Shown here: one piece after another, positions 53,572 to 61,807 of the stretch | Numbering within the stretch: the stretch's first letter is position 1 | Layout: every line of letters begins with the position of its first letter | Origin: Fibrobacterota bacterium | Lineage (GTDB): Bacteria > Fibrobacterota > Fibrobacteria > UBA11236 | DNA: 64,000 bases | Reading direction: 5' to 3' | Assembly (NCBI GenBank): GCA_019509785.1 | Contig: JAEKLQ010000047.1 | Coordinates: forward strand, 1 to 64,000 | Notes under the pieces: generated by a model | Told to the model about the DNA's origin: nothing | Databases searched by the model: none | What the model saw: only the letters and a program-made list of their open reading frames with translations | Position numbers and translations under genes: made by a program

Positions 53572-55209
53572 CTATCTCCGCCCCAGGTATTTCTCGAAGT
53601 CCTTGGGATTGGTGGCCCGGCACATCGCTTCCGCAGGATTGACCAAGCCGCGATCCACCAGATAGCGCAGGGAATCGTCCAGCAAGATCATGCCGGCCGT
53701 CTTGCCGGTGAGCATGGCCGTGCCCAATTGATGTACCTCATCCTTGCGGATCATGTTGGCGACCGCGGTCGTGACCGTCAAAACCTCGAAAGCCGGAAGC
53801 ATTCCCTCCCCGTCGGTACGGGGCAGGAGCTGTTGGGAGATCACCCCGCGCAGCGATTCCGAGATCATGTTGCGTACGATGCCTTGCTCTTCGGGCGGGA
53901 AGCTGTCGATCAGGCGGTTCAAGGTGCGGGTGGCATTGGTGGTGTTCATGGTCCCGAAGACCAGATGCCCGGTCTCCGCGGCCGAGACGGCCACGCGTAT
54001 GGTGTCCAGGTCCCGCAATTCCGAAATGACGATGATGTCCGGGTCCTCGCGGAGTGCCGCGCGCAGGGCCGCGTCATGGGACAAGGTGTGCGGCCCGATC
54101 TGCCGCTGGGTGATGCGGCAGTTGGAGGGCGGATAGATGATCTCGATCGGCTCCTCGATGGTGATGATATGGTCATGCCGCTCGCTGTTCACGATGTCAA
54201 CCAGGGTGGCCAAGGTGGAGGTCTTGCCGCAGCCTACCGGACCCGTCACCAAGACCAGGCCCTGGGCCCATTTGGTCAGCTCGCGGCAGGATTCCGGAAG
54301 GCCGGCCTCTTCCATGCTGCGGATGCGGTCCGGGATGACCCGCGCCGTCACGTCCCACCCGCGCCTTTGCTTGAGAAGGGTGACACGGTAACGCCCATGA
54401 TGCGGTAACGTGTAGATGAACTCGAGATCGCCTTTGTCCTCGAAGGCCAGGAATTGCTCCCCGCCGAGGGCGCTTTCGACCCAACCCCGGATGCTGGTTT
54501 GGCTCAACGGCTCCGCGGAGACGGCTTGCAGGGCCCCGTAGCGGCGCAGCATGATGGGGTTTCCCGCGGAGAGATGCAGATCCGCGGCATGCTGTTGGCG
54601 CGCATAGGCCAACAATTCCCCCCAGGAGCTTCCGGGGCCTATGCTCGCGGGCGCGTCCACACGCGGCCCGTCGGCGGCGGGTCGATCCTCGCGGACCAAG
54701 CGTGCCGTGGCCGGCGAAGGCGCCGCGGAAAGAGGTGGCGCCGCGGAATGCGATTGCGCCGAGGCGGGCGAGGCGGGAAGCGATGCGGCCGGCGCATTCG
54801 GAACGGTTTTCTCCGGGGCAGGGAGGTGCGCGGATTCCGCCGCGCGTTTGCGCATCTCATGCTCCGCCCGGCTGGTCTTGCGCGCTTCAGGCTGGACGTC
54901 CTCCGCCACCGGAATCCAATTCTCCTCGACCACGTCGGTAATGGAGGGATCGCGTTGTACGATCGGTTCGGCGGGTAGGCCCGGCCCCGAATCGGGTTCG
55001 ATGGCCATCGCCGCAGGCGCGGGAGCCTGGATGGATTCGAGGTAGGTACGGAGTTCGTAGTAGGTCGGTTCGGGAAGGACGCCTATTTCGACCAGCAGCA
55101 ATGCGACATCCTTCTCGGCCGATACTTGGGGCCATACGGAAAGGATCTGCTCCCGGGACGCCAGTTGGTGGGAGAGGAGCAAGTTCGCGGCAAGTTGGTT
55201 GTCAATCAT
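53572..55209 (-). CDS. PilT/PilU-like ATPase with long N-terminal extension
   Basis: A 545-residue ATPase. Residues 1-60 form a small helical domain (NLLLSHQLASREQILSVWPQ), residues about 65-195 are Pro/Ala/Glu-rich and probably disordered, and about 195-545 are a PilT-type motor (SAGNPIMLRRYGALQ, Walker A GPVGCGKTS, Walker B IIVISELRD). The His-box reads GTMNTTNATRTLNRL, so the normal HTN histidine is Asn. This suggests an accessory retraction motor like PilU or a specialised paralogue. It is the first gene of the unit, divergent from the two-component operon. Confidence 0.87.
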   Translation of the reverse strand: MIDNQLAANLLLSHQLASREQILSVWPQVSAEKDVALLLVEIGVLPEPTYYELRTYLESIQAPAPAAMAIEPDSGPGLPAEPIVQRDPSITDVVEENWIPVAEDVQPEARKTSRAEHEMRKRAAESAHLPAPEKTVPNAPAASLPASPASAQSHSAAPPLSAAPSPATARLVREDRPAADGPRVDAPASIGPGSSWGELLAYARQQHAADLHLSAGNPIMLRRYGALQAVSAEPLSQTSIRGWVESALGGEQFLAFEDKGDLEFIYTLPHHGRYRVTLLKQRRGWDVTARVIPDRIRSMEEAGLPESCRELTKWAQGLVLVTGPVGCGKTSTLATLVDIVNSERHDHIITIEEPIEIIYPPSNCRITQRQIGPHTLSHDAALRAALREDPDIIVISELRDLDTIRVAVSAAETGHLVFGTMNTTNATRTLNRLIDSFPPEEQGIVRNMISESLRGVISQQLLPRTDGEGMLPAFEVLTVTTAVANMIRKDEVHQLGTAMLTGKTAGMILLDDSLRYLVDRGLVNPAEAMCRATNPKDFEKYLGRR

Positions 55210-55245
55210 TCGAATCCGATAGGAAACCCATCCCATTATCCATAG

Positions 55246-55261
55246 TGGACGGTCGCTTGCA
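55246..55261 (+). promoter_or_regulatory. Possible weak sigma-54 promoter of the two-component operon
   Basis: TGGACGGTCGCTTGCA keeps the invariant GG (55247-55248) and GC (55259-55260) with exactly 10 bp between and a perfect TTGCA, but deviates at -24 (ACG for CAC). Its position 128 bp before the kinase gene would allow autoregulation. Chance occurrence cannot be excluded. Confidence 0.3.
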
Positions 55262-55389
55262 AAGCCGGAAAGCGGGGGGAGTAGCCCTCCATTCCGGAAG
55301 CATTGCCCCCTTTTCGGAAACCGAAGCTCCTGCTTCGGGAGCCGCTGGCCTCGGATTTGCTAAATTGCGTGGGTCCCAGGGCGGCATAC

Positions 55390-56814
55390 ATGCGTTTCCA
55401 GACCAAATTGATGGCGGTTTTCATCCTCCTGCTCTTAAGCGTAGTGGGGTTGATGGCGTTCTTTAATTTCCAGAACGCGAAGAAGTTGCTTGGCGAGGTC
55501 GAAGCGGACATGCAGGAGATCGTCAATACCGTGCACTTCTCCACGCGTAAGCTCTCGACCGAAAAGGGGCCGGACCGGGAGTTCCTGGAAAAATTCATCG
55601 AGGAATTCAAAGCCAAGAAGGGCGTGAAGGAAGTCTCCATCGTGAGCAATCGCCACGAAGTGATCGCCTCCAGCAATCCCAAGCGCATCGGCCGCAAGGA
55701 CCAGGGCTTATCGGGCAAGGAGATCGTGGTGCAGGAGGAATTCGGCGCGCCCGATTCGACCCGCGAGGGCGGGCACCGGCTGCGCTATGAGGTCCGTATG
55801 CCGCTCATCCGCGATGATCGGGTCATCGGCCTGGTGCAGACTTCCATCGCCCTCACCGATTTCCGCAGCCTTCTGCGCGAAGCCTACGTGAAGAACCTGG
55901 GCATCGCCATCACCGCCTTGTTGGTCGCCTGCGGGGCCTCCTTCTTCATCCTGTACCGGCTCAACAAGCCCATCCGTTCCCTGAGCGCCGCCGCCGACCG
56001 CGTTTCCTTCGGCGATCTCACCGTGAAGATCCCCGATCTGGGGCGCGACGAGATGGGTCGATTGGCTGCCTCCTTCAACGGCATGATCACCAAGCTGGCC
56101 GAGCGGCAAACCCTGGAGGATCGCGTCCGCGGCCTGGAGCGACAGGCCATCCTCGCCGAATTGGCTTCCACCTTGGCCCACGAGATCCGCAATCCGCTCA
56201 ACCTGATCAACCTGACCGCCGATCATCTGGGCGATCAGTTCCAGCCCGAAGAACCCGAACGGCGCATCGATTACCAAGGCCTGGTCGGCTCCCTGAAATC
56301 GGAAGTGAAGCATCTCAACCAGGTGGTGGGCGATTTCCTGGCCTTGGGCCGCCCGCATAAATTGAACAAGGCGGATTTCCGGCTGGAAAGCCTGCTGGAA
56401 CAGGTGGAGATGATGGTCAAGCAGCATCTGGCCACCAAAGGGATCCGCTTCGCCATCGATTGCCCCGAGGACCTGCGCGTCATCGCCGATCAGGAGCAAA
56501 TCCGCTTGGTGCTCCTGAACCTGTTGTTGAACTCCATCGAAGCCGTGGGGCCGGGCGGCCGCATCCGCATCCGCGCCCGATTGGATGAGGTCGGTACCCT
56601 CAGCCTTTCCATCATCGACGACGGCAAAGGCGTGGAGCCGGAGAACCTGGAGCTCATCTTCGAGCCTTATTTCACCAAGCGGCCCGGCGGTACGGGCCTC
56701 GGGCTGGCCCTGGTCCGGCGCATCCTCGACGAACACGGGGGCCGCATCGAAGCCAGGAATAATCCGGACGTAGGGCTGACCATGGAACTTACCATGCCGG
56801 CCGGGAAGGCCTGA
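55390..56814 (+). CDS. Membrane sensor histidine kinase (NtrB/AtoS-like)
   Basis: A 474-residue kinase. TM1 is at about 7-27, a periplasmic sensor domain of about 140 residues follows, TM2 is at about 170-190, then HAMP (about 190-243), HisKA with H264 (TLAHEIRNPLNLI) and HATPase (NLLLNSIEAV, DDGKGVEP, GGTGLGLAL). The C-terminal motif family pairs with sigma-54 activators. The start at 55390 has GGGCGG upstream, and the longer frame from 55303 has no homology. It lies 4 nt before the activator gene, its obvious partner, and is divergent from the pilus ATPases. Confidence 0.92.
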   Translation: MRFQTKLMAVFILLLLSVVGLMAFFNFQNAKKLLGEVEADMQEIVNTVHFSTRKLSTEKGPDREFLEKFIEEFKAKKGVKEVSIVSNRHEVIASSNPKRIGRKDQGLSGKEIVVQEEFGAPDSTREGGHRLRYEVRMPLIRDDRVIGLVQTSIALTDFRSLLREAYVKNLGIAITALLVACGASFFILYRLNKPIRSLSAAADRVSFGDLTVKIPDLGRDEMGRLAASFNGMITKLAERQTLEDRVRGLERQAILAELASTLAHEIRNPLNLINLTADHLGDQFQPEEPERRIDYQGLVGSLKSEVKHLNQVVGDFLALGRPHKLNKADFRLESLLEQVEMMVKQHLATKGIRFAIDCPEDLRVIADQEQIRLVLLNLLLNSIEAVGPGGRIRIRARLDEVGTLSLSIIDDGKGVEPENLELIFEPYFTKRPGGTGLGLALVRRILDEHGGRIEARNNPDVGLTMELTMPAGKA

Positions 56815-56818
56815 ATCG

Positions 56819-58168
56819 ATGGCGAAGATCCTGATTGTCGACGACGAGGCCGCGCAACGGCGCATCATGGCGGATATCCTCAAGGCGGCGGGCCATCGCG
56901 TGGCGGTGGCCGAATCGGCGGACCAGGCCGAAGAAACCGTCGCCGATTTCGGGCCCGAAGTGGTGCTCACCGATCTCAAGATGCCGGGCCGGGGAGGATT
57001 GGCGCTGGTGGAATCCCTCGGCAAGCTTCCGCTTCCCCCGGAGGTGGTGGTGATCACCGCCTTCGGCACGGTCGATACGGCCGTGAAGGCCATGCGCCTG
57101 GGCGCGTACGACTATCTCACCAAACCCCTCGAGAAGGATGAGCTGCTCCTGGTGGCCGAACGCGCCGCCGAGAAGTTCTCCCTGCGCATGGAAAGCAAGC
57201 GTCTGCGCCAGGAACTGCATGGGCGCCTCGGGGAAGGCCTGGTGGCGGAGTCGGGCGCCATGAAGGCCATCCTGGAAATGGTGGACATGGTGGCCCAGAG
57301 CGATGCCACCGTCCTGATCCGCGGGGAAAGCGGCACCGGCAAGGAACGCATCGCCCGGCTGGTGCACCTGCAAGGCGCGCGCGGATCGCGGCCCATGCTC
57401 AGCATCAACTGCGCGGCTTTCCCCGAGACCCTGCTCGAGTCCGAGCTGTTCGGCTACGAGAAGGGGGCCTTCACCGGGGCGGCGGCACGGAAGATAGGCA
57501 TCATCGAGGCCGCGCACAGCGGCACCCTCTTCCTGGATGAGGTGGGCGACATGTCCATCAGCACCCAGGCCAAGCTTTTGCGCGTCCTTCAGGAGCGCGA
57601 GATCAGGAGGGTAGGGGGGACCGCCACCATCCCTATCGACATCCGCGTGATCGCAGCGACCCATAAGGATTTGGCGGAAGGCATCCGCGACGGTTCCTTC
57701 CGCGAAGATCTTTTCTACCGCCTGAACGTGATCCCCATCGTGATCCCGCCCTTACGCGATCGCAAGGAGGATATCCCCGCCCTGGTCCGTCATTTCCTTT
57801 CGCGCTCCCCGCGGCCCAAGCAAATCGAGCCTGAAGTATTGCGTCTACTGACCCGCTACGATTGGCCGGGCAACGTGCGCGAGTTGCAGGCGGTCATCGA
57901 ACGCGTTTCCGTCCTGACCAAAGGCCCGGAGATCACCCCGGCCGACCTGCCCTTCGAACTACGGGAAGAGGGCCGCCGGATGGCCGCCCCGCAAGGGGAA
58001 TTCGAAATCCCCCCGGAAGGCATCGTGTTCGAGACCTGGGAAAAGAACCTGTTGGCGCAAGCCCTGGCCCGAACCCAAGGCAATATGGCCGAAGCCGCCA
58101 AGCTTTTGGGGATGACCTACCGGACCTTCCAGTACCGTGCCATGAAATTCGGCCTCAAAGGCGTTTAA
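56819..58168 (+). CDS. Sigma-54-dependent response regulator (NtrC family)
   Basis: A 449-residue enhancer-binding protein. The receiver has D52 (LTDLKMPG) and K102. The AAA+ domain has Walker A GESGTGKE (169-176), the sigma-54 contact loop GAFTGA (216-221), Walker B GTLFLDEVGDM and the R-finger region. The C-terminal Fis-type helix-turn-helix reads NMAEAAKLLGMTYRTFQYR. Every residue needed for activation is present. It lies 4 nt after its kinase. A large inverted repeat and a consensus -24/-12 promoter follow immediately, marking the next gene as its likely target. Confidence 0.95.
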   Translation: MAKILIVDDEAAQRRIMADILKAAGHRVAVAESADQAEETVADFGPEVVLTDLKMPGRGGLALVESLGKLPLPPEVVVITAFGTVDTAVKAMRLGAYDYLTKPLEKDELLLVAERAAEKFSLRMESKRLRQELHGRLGEGLVAESGAMKAILEMVDMVAQSDATVLIRGESGTGKERIARLVHLQGARGSRPMLSINCAAFPETLLESELFGYEKGAFTGAAARKIGIIEAAHSGTLFLDEVGDMSISTQAKLLRVLQEREIRRVGGTATIPIDIRVIAATHKDLAEGIRDGSFREDLFYRLNVIPIVIPPLRDRKEDIPALVRHFLSRSPRPKQIEPEVLRLLTRYDWPGNVRELQAVIERVSVLTKGPEITPADLPFELREEGRRMAAPQGEFEIPPEGIVFETWEKNLLAQALARTQGNMAEAAKLLGMTYRTFQYRAMKFGLKGV

Positions 58169-58198
58169 CCATTTGGGATGGGCCCCTATCCCAAATGG
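58169..58198. promoter_or_regulatory. Large inverted repeat, candidate enhancer site
   Basis: CCATTTGGGAT (58169-58179) and ATCCCAAATGG (58188-58198) are perfect 11-bp arms around GGGCCCCT. No T-run follows, so it is a poor terminator. It lies 75 bp upstream of the -24 element, a usual distance for an activator binding site. Confidence 0.55.
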
Positions 58199-58272
58199 GT
58201 TAAATCCCGCCGGAATTCCCGTTCGAAAGTGTCCCTACTTGTAAAAACCGGCCTTATGCCCGCGCGCGCGAG

Positions 58273-58289
58273 TGGCACCGCGTTTGCAT
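58273..58289 (+). promoter_or_regulatory. Consensus sigma-54 (-24/-12) promoter
   Basis: TGGCAC, five bases, TTGCAT (TGGCACCGCGTTTGCAT) matches the RpoN consensus at every fixed position. Transcription would begin near 58300, about 60 nt before the gene. A CGCGCGCGCG run lies directly upstream. Confidence 0.85.
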
Positions 58290-58360
58290 TGTAAGCCCCC
58301 GTGATTCGGCCGGCCCAAGTGGCCTGCGCCTGTTTCCCAATCAACACCAAGGAGTCCCAT

Positions 58361-58825
58361 ATGATGATCAAGAACATCTCCAAGCTGGCCGCCGCCGCCG
58401 TTCTCGCCCTTAGCGCCTCGGCCTTCGCCGCCGATGCCGCCGCTCCCGCCGCCGAGAAGGCCGCCCCGGCCGCCGCCGCCGCTCCTGCCGCCGCGGCCCC
58501 CGCCGCCGATGCGAAGGCCGCTCCCGCCCCCAAGCCCGGCAAGGCCATGACCTTGGCCGGCACCGTGGTTTCCAGCGACGCCATCGCCAACACCCTCGTG
58601 GTCAAGGGCAGCAAGGGCGAAGAGACCTTCTCCATCGCCCCCACCACCAAGATCATGATGGGCAAGAAAGAAGTGAAGATCGCCGACGTCGCCAAGGATG
58701 AGAAGGTGACCGTGAAGTACACGGAAGAGAACGGCGCCAAGACCGCCTCGGCCGTGAAGATCAGCGCCGCCGCCGGCAAGAAGTCCGAGAAGACTTCGAC
58801 CGCCGCCGCCGCCCCGGCCAAGTAA
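58361..58825 (+). CDS. Secreted Ala/Pro-rich protein with DUF5666-like domain
   Basis: A 154-residue exported protein: signal peptide (cleavage near AFA-ADA, residue 23), an Ala/Pro-rich linker (about 24-62) and a small beta-rich domain (GTVVSSDAIANTLVVKG, TFSIAPTTKIMMG, EKVTVKYTEENG) like DUF5666/OB-type secreted proteins. The function of the family is unknown. The start at 58361 has AAGGAG at ideal spacing. A consensus sigma-54 promoter precedes it and a strong terminator follows, so it is a monocistronic, regulated gene. Its codons are extremely GCC-biased, which suggests high expression. Confidence 0.85.
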   Translation: MMIKNISKLAAAAVLALSASAFAADAAAPAAEKAAPAAAAAPAAAAPAADAKAAPAPKPGKAMTLAGTVVSSDAIANTLVVKGSKGEETFSIAPTTKIMMGKKEVKIADVAKDEKVTVKYTEENGAKTASAVKISAAAGKKSEKTSTAAAAPAK

Positions 58826-58849
58826 TCGAACGCGAGTAAATCGCATCGG

Positions 58850-58880
58850 CCGCCGTCCCTTAGGGGGCGGCGGTTTTTTT
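58850..58880 (+). terminator. Rho-independent terminator of the sigma-54-driven gene
   Basis: A 10-bp GC-rich stem (CCGCCGTCCC with GGGGCGGCGG, one G-T pair), loop TTAG, then TTTTTTT (58874-58880), 25 bp after the stop codon. Confidence 0.9.
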
Positions 58881-58899
58881 ATGCCGGAAATTATCGGGA

Positions 58900-59169
58900 T
58901 TATCGTGGAGACGGCGGAGCCAGATCGGGGCAATACAATACGGAGTCCCGCTTCACGCTGCTCCATTCGCGCGTGCACCCATCGGGAACGCCCGGGCGCG
59001 AAACCGGTTTCTGATCCAAGGTCTGCGCGCTTGCCGCTGCCGGGTCGCTCTCCGGCGCCGTCGCGGTAGGGGAGGCTTCCATGCAGGCCGCGAGGCCGCA
59101 GGCGGCTAAGAGCGACAACCAAGGGGACAGCCGACGGGTCGCGTTCAGATGAGGCTTCGAGGCAGGCAT
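58900..59169 (-). CDS. Small lipoprotein, 89 aa
   Basis: The leader LSLLAACGLAAC ends in a canonical lipobox (LAAC), followed by a short Ala/Pro/Ser-rich mature part with two more cysteines (GCTREW, LYCPDL) that could form a disulfide. AGGAT lies 7 nt before the ATG. No family recognised; probably an envelope accessory protein. It converges on the terminator at 58850-58880. Confidence 0.6.
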   Translation of the reverse strand: MPASKPHLNATRRLSPWLSLLAACGLAACMEASPTATAPESDPAAASAQTLDQKPVSRPGVPDGCTREWSSVKRDSVLYCPDLAPPSPR

Positions 59170-59322
59170 GCACGGATCCTAGCATGTGGCCGCGCGGGAA
59201 GCCAAGCATTCTACGGACCAGCAATGCCAGGCCCTGGAGCCACGCTTCCCGCGAAGCCAATAACGGCCGGGCCTGCGGGACGGTAAGGCCCAATTGCGGG
59301 GCGAGATTTTACCCTCTTCGGA

Positions 59323-59351
59323 TTGCGCTTTGGGGAATTTGGGCCTATACT
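59323..59351 (+). promoter_or_regulatory. Putative sigma-70 promoter of the secreted beta-sheet protein
   Basis: TTGCGC (59323-59328), a 17-nt spacer and TATACT (59346-59351) give a good -35/-10 pair. A leader of about 90 nt would precede the gene at 59448. The rest of the spacer (59170-59447) shows nothing else. Confidence 0.5.
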
Positions 59352-59447
59352 AGGCGAGGTCGCGGCCGGATGCTGCCGCGAGAATCGTCACGATTCCCGG
59401 ATAACTTCCGGTTCAGCCGGGAATCCGGATCATCCCATGGGGGTAGC

Positions 59448-60485
59448 ATGCCCGTTTCCTTCCCGATCCGCTCCGCCGGAGCCGTTGCCCTGGCCCTGTT
59501 CCTGCGGATGCCCGCAGGGGCCGCCTCCGAATGCGATTCCTGGCAGACGCGCCATCCCGAGTGGATTTTTTGCGATGACTTCGAGTCGGCGGGACCGTTG
59601 GCGGCGACCGGCCGCTATTTCGAAGTGAACGATAATGCGGGCGCGTTCAAACCCGCCGCCGGCGAAGGTTTGCACGGCACCGTCGGAATGCGCGCCACTT
59701 GGCAATCGGGGCAAGTGGATGCCGGCAATCTCAAGCTGGGTTTCGGCCGCTCGCCTTCCGCGTACTTCTCCAAGGGAATCCGGACCGGGGACGATTTCCG
59801 CGAAGTCTTTTACCGGATGTACGTGCGCATGCAGGCGGGCTGGACGGGTAATCCCTACAAGCTTTCCCGTGCCACCGTATTAGCCAAGTCGGACTGGTCC
59901 CAGGCCATGATCGCCCATCTGTGGGGGGATCAAGGCACCGGGCTGCAACTCGATCCCGCGTCCTGCACGGACGCGTCGGGAGCGGTGAAATGCGCCGGCT
60001 ATAACGATTTCAACAGTATAAAATGGATCGGCGCGAAGGCCGGGCCGACCCACGTATTTGATGGAAGTTATGACGATAAATGGCTATGCGTGGAGGCGCA
60101 TGTGAAGCTGAACTCGGCAGGCCAGTCCGACGGCCTGCACGAATACTGGATCGGGGATTCCTTGGAAGCGCGCCGCGAAGGCCTGAATTTCCTGGGGGAC
60201 TACAAGGAGTATGGAATCAACGCCATTTTCTTCGAGAATTATTGGAACACCGGTTCGCCCAAGACGCAAATGCGGTGGTTCGACGATATCGTGGTTTCGA
60301 CCCGACGCATTGGCTGTGCCGAAAGCCTGCCAGGGCCGGCGCTTCTGATTCCGCATGGCGCGGGGGCCATGCGCGCGACGGATCCTTCCGCGGAGATCTG
60401 GGCGATTGATGGACGACGTAAGGGGAGTAAGTTGTCGACTTTCTTTCCCGTTTACCGATTGCAGCCCGTGCCGTCCTCGCGCTAA
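59448..60485 (+). CDS. Secreted polysaccharide-lyase-like (jelly-roll) protein
   Basis: A 345-residue exported protein with a signal peptide (about residues 1-25) and a concanavalin-like beta-sandwich (IFCDDFESAGPLAATGRYFE, EVFYRMYVRMQAGW, HEYWIGDSLEA, MRWFDDIVVST). The layout resembles secreted lyases of the PL14/PL20 type and LamG-like binding proteins; I cannot fix catalytic residues. It has a C-terminal tail AEIWAIDGRRKGSK like other secreted proteins here. The ATG at 59448 follows GGGGG; the longer frame from 59184 has no signal and is rejected. Confidence 0.68.
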   Translation: MPVSFPIRSAGAVALALFLRMPAGAASECDSWQTRHPEWIFCDDFESAGPLAATGRYFEVNDNAGAFKPAAGEGLHGTVGMRATWQSGQVDAGNLKLGFGRSPSAYFSKGIRTGDDFREVFYRMYVRMQAGWTGNPYKLSRATVLAKSDWSQAMIAHLWGDQGTGLQLDPASCTDASGAVKCAGYNDFNSIKWIGAKAGPTHVFDGSYDDKWLCVEAHVKLNSAGQSDGLHEYWIGDSLEARREGLNFLGDYKEYGINAIFFENYWNTGSPKTQMRWFDDIVVSTRRIGCAESLPGPALLIPHGAGAMRATDPSAEIWAIDGRRKGSKLSTFFPVYRLQPVPSSR

Positions 60486-60604
60486 TACCGCCCTGTTTTT
60501 CCGGAGGATGATCGGCCAAACCCCGCCGATTTCACGGGGCAATGGTTTAGCCTTCTGACTTCCGGGAACAGTATTTTACTTCTGGAAGCTCCCTGGAGGT
60601 CGGC

Positions 60605-60754
60605 ATGCACATATCCCTCGTTTTGATAGTGGCCCTGGCCGTGGTGATTTGCCTGATGTTATTGACGGTGGAGACGATCCGGGAATTCAAACGCATGGAT
60701 CGCCGCCCTTCCGATTTCACGGGTTCGGATCGTTTGGCGGGCTCGGCCGAGTAA
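60605..60754 (+). CDS. 49-residue single-TM protein
   Basis: A short frame with GGAGGT 4 nt before its ATG. It encodes one TM helix (LVLIVALAVVICLMLLTV) followed by a basic and polar tail (ETIREFKRMDRR). A small membrane protein of unknown role. Spacing to the ribosome site is slightly tight. It lies between the secreted protein and the convergent M15 gene. Confidence 0.45.
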   Translation: MHISLVLIVALAVVICLMLLTVETIREFKRMDRRPSDFTGSDRLAGSAE

Positions 60755-60790
60755 AGGAAGATGTAGCCCGCTAATCGCGGCCAGGAAGAT

Positions 60791-61807
60791 TCACCAGATG
60801 GCCCGGAACCCCCGCACGTCGACGTGGACGAAGGCGCCGTGGGATTCGTTTTTGCTGTACTTCCCGATGCCGCCGATGAAGGGCAGGTAGAATTCGTTCA
60901 AGGACATGTCGTCCACCAGCTTGAAAAGCAATTCGGAATCGTCCCCGTCGCTGCGACCGTCCCCGTTGAGATCGTCCATTTCGCCGTCCTCGGGATCGGA
61001 ATCGATGAAGATATCCGCGGCTCCGCCGTATTGGTGCGCGCTGAGCTTCACGTTGCCGATAAGATGGTTGTAAAAAGGGGTGCGGTAGCCGCTCATGACG
61101 TGGAAGGTTTCGCAGGCCCAGCCGGCTTGGTTGGCCTTCTCCAAGATCAATTCCAGCTTCAGGATCAGCCTTTCTTTCAAGGCCAGGTAGGCGGGCAAGG
61201 CGGTGGTCTGTTTGCAGGCGAATTGCCCCAGGCGGAAATGCGGGGAGATGGGTGTGGATTGGGTGGAAGAATCCAATTGGATGAATCCCTGCGGCCGGGC
61301 GTAGAAGGCCAGGCCGCGCAAGGGCGCTTTCGGGTACTTCCCGATCCGGTAACCGCGAAGGTACTCCCCCCGCATTTCCGAGGCCGGAACCATGACGAAG
61401 GCGTTGAAGAACATGGTATCGCCGCCGGCGGCCCCGGATATCTTGAAAGGATAGAGCCCGGAGGAATCCGGGGCGGTCCAAGACCATTGCCGCGGGCCGG
61501 TGGCCTGCGCCCGCTGGGCGGGATCCGAAATGATAAATGAACCGGTGTCATGCCCTTGCACCTTAAGCTTCAAGGTTTCCCCGGGCATGAGGAACACTGC
61601 GTTCACGCGATAGCGGGAACTTTCATCCTTGTAGGCGACGGAGAATCCCAGCTGTCCCGTATCGAAGGCCCGGGAAAGGGGGGAACAAACCCCGATGAGG
61701 GCCAGCGCCAAGCATAGCCTGGCGCGGACCGCTTGGAGGCGAGTCCCGATTCCAGCCCGCTGCCGGGAGGCCACCAGGAAGGTTTCCGCCGGGGCGGCCC
61801 TTCGCAT
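60791..61807 (-). CDS. M15-family (VanY-like) D,D-carboxypeptidase, exported
   Basis: A 338-residue exported protein. The leader (LCLALALIGVCSPLSRAFD) is preceded by about 30 positively charged residues. An N-terminal beta-domain of about 130 residues is followed by a C-terminal peptidase with the zinc motif SAHQYGGAADIF and the second metal ligand FVHVDVRG. A loop DLNGDGRSDGDD resembles a calcium-binding insert. It should trim peptidoglycan stem peptides. Its ATG overlaps the stop of the L,D-transpeptidase gene (TGATG), so the two are co-translated. Confidence 0.85.
   Translation of the reverse strand: MRRAAPAETFLVASRQRAGIGTRLQAVRARLCLALALIGVCSPLSRAFDTGQLGFSVAYKDESSRYRVNAVFLMPGETLKLKVQGHDTGSFIISDPAQRAQATGPRQWSWTAPDSSGLYPFKISGAAGGDTMFFNAFVMVPASEMRGEYLRGYRIGKYPKAPLRGLAFYARPQGFIQLDSSTQSTPISPHFRLGQFACKQTTALPAYLALKERLILKLELILEKANQAGWACETFHVMSGYRTPFYNHLIGNVKLSAHQYGGAADIFIDSDPEDGEMDDLNGDGRSDGDDSELLFKLVDDMSLNEFYLPFIGGIGKYSKNESHGAFVHVDVRGFRAIW

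Noticed and set aside
55708-57093. 461-codon minus-strand frame
   Set aside because: Antisense to the kinase and activator genes; no recognisable domain.
58169-58198. Inverted repeat as a simple terminator of the activator gene
   Set aside because: No T-run follows on either strand, and the distance to the -24/-12 promoter fits an enhancer better. Termination is not excluded.
58259-58270. CG-alternating run upstream of the sigma-54 promoter as a Z-DNA or repeat element
   Set aside because: Only about ten bases; in a GC-rich genome it needs no special explanation.
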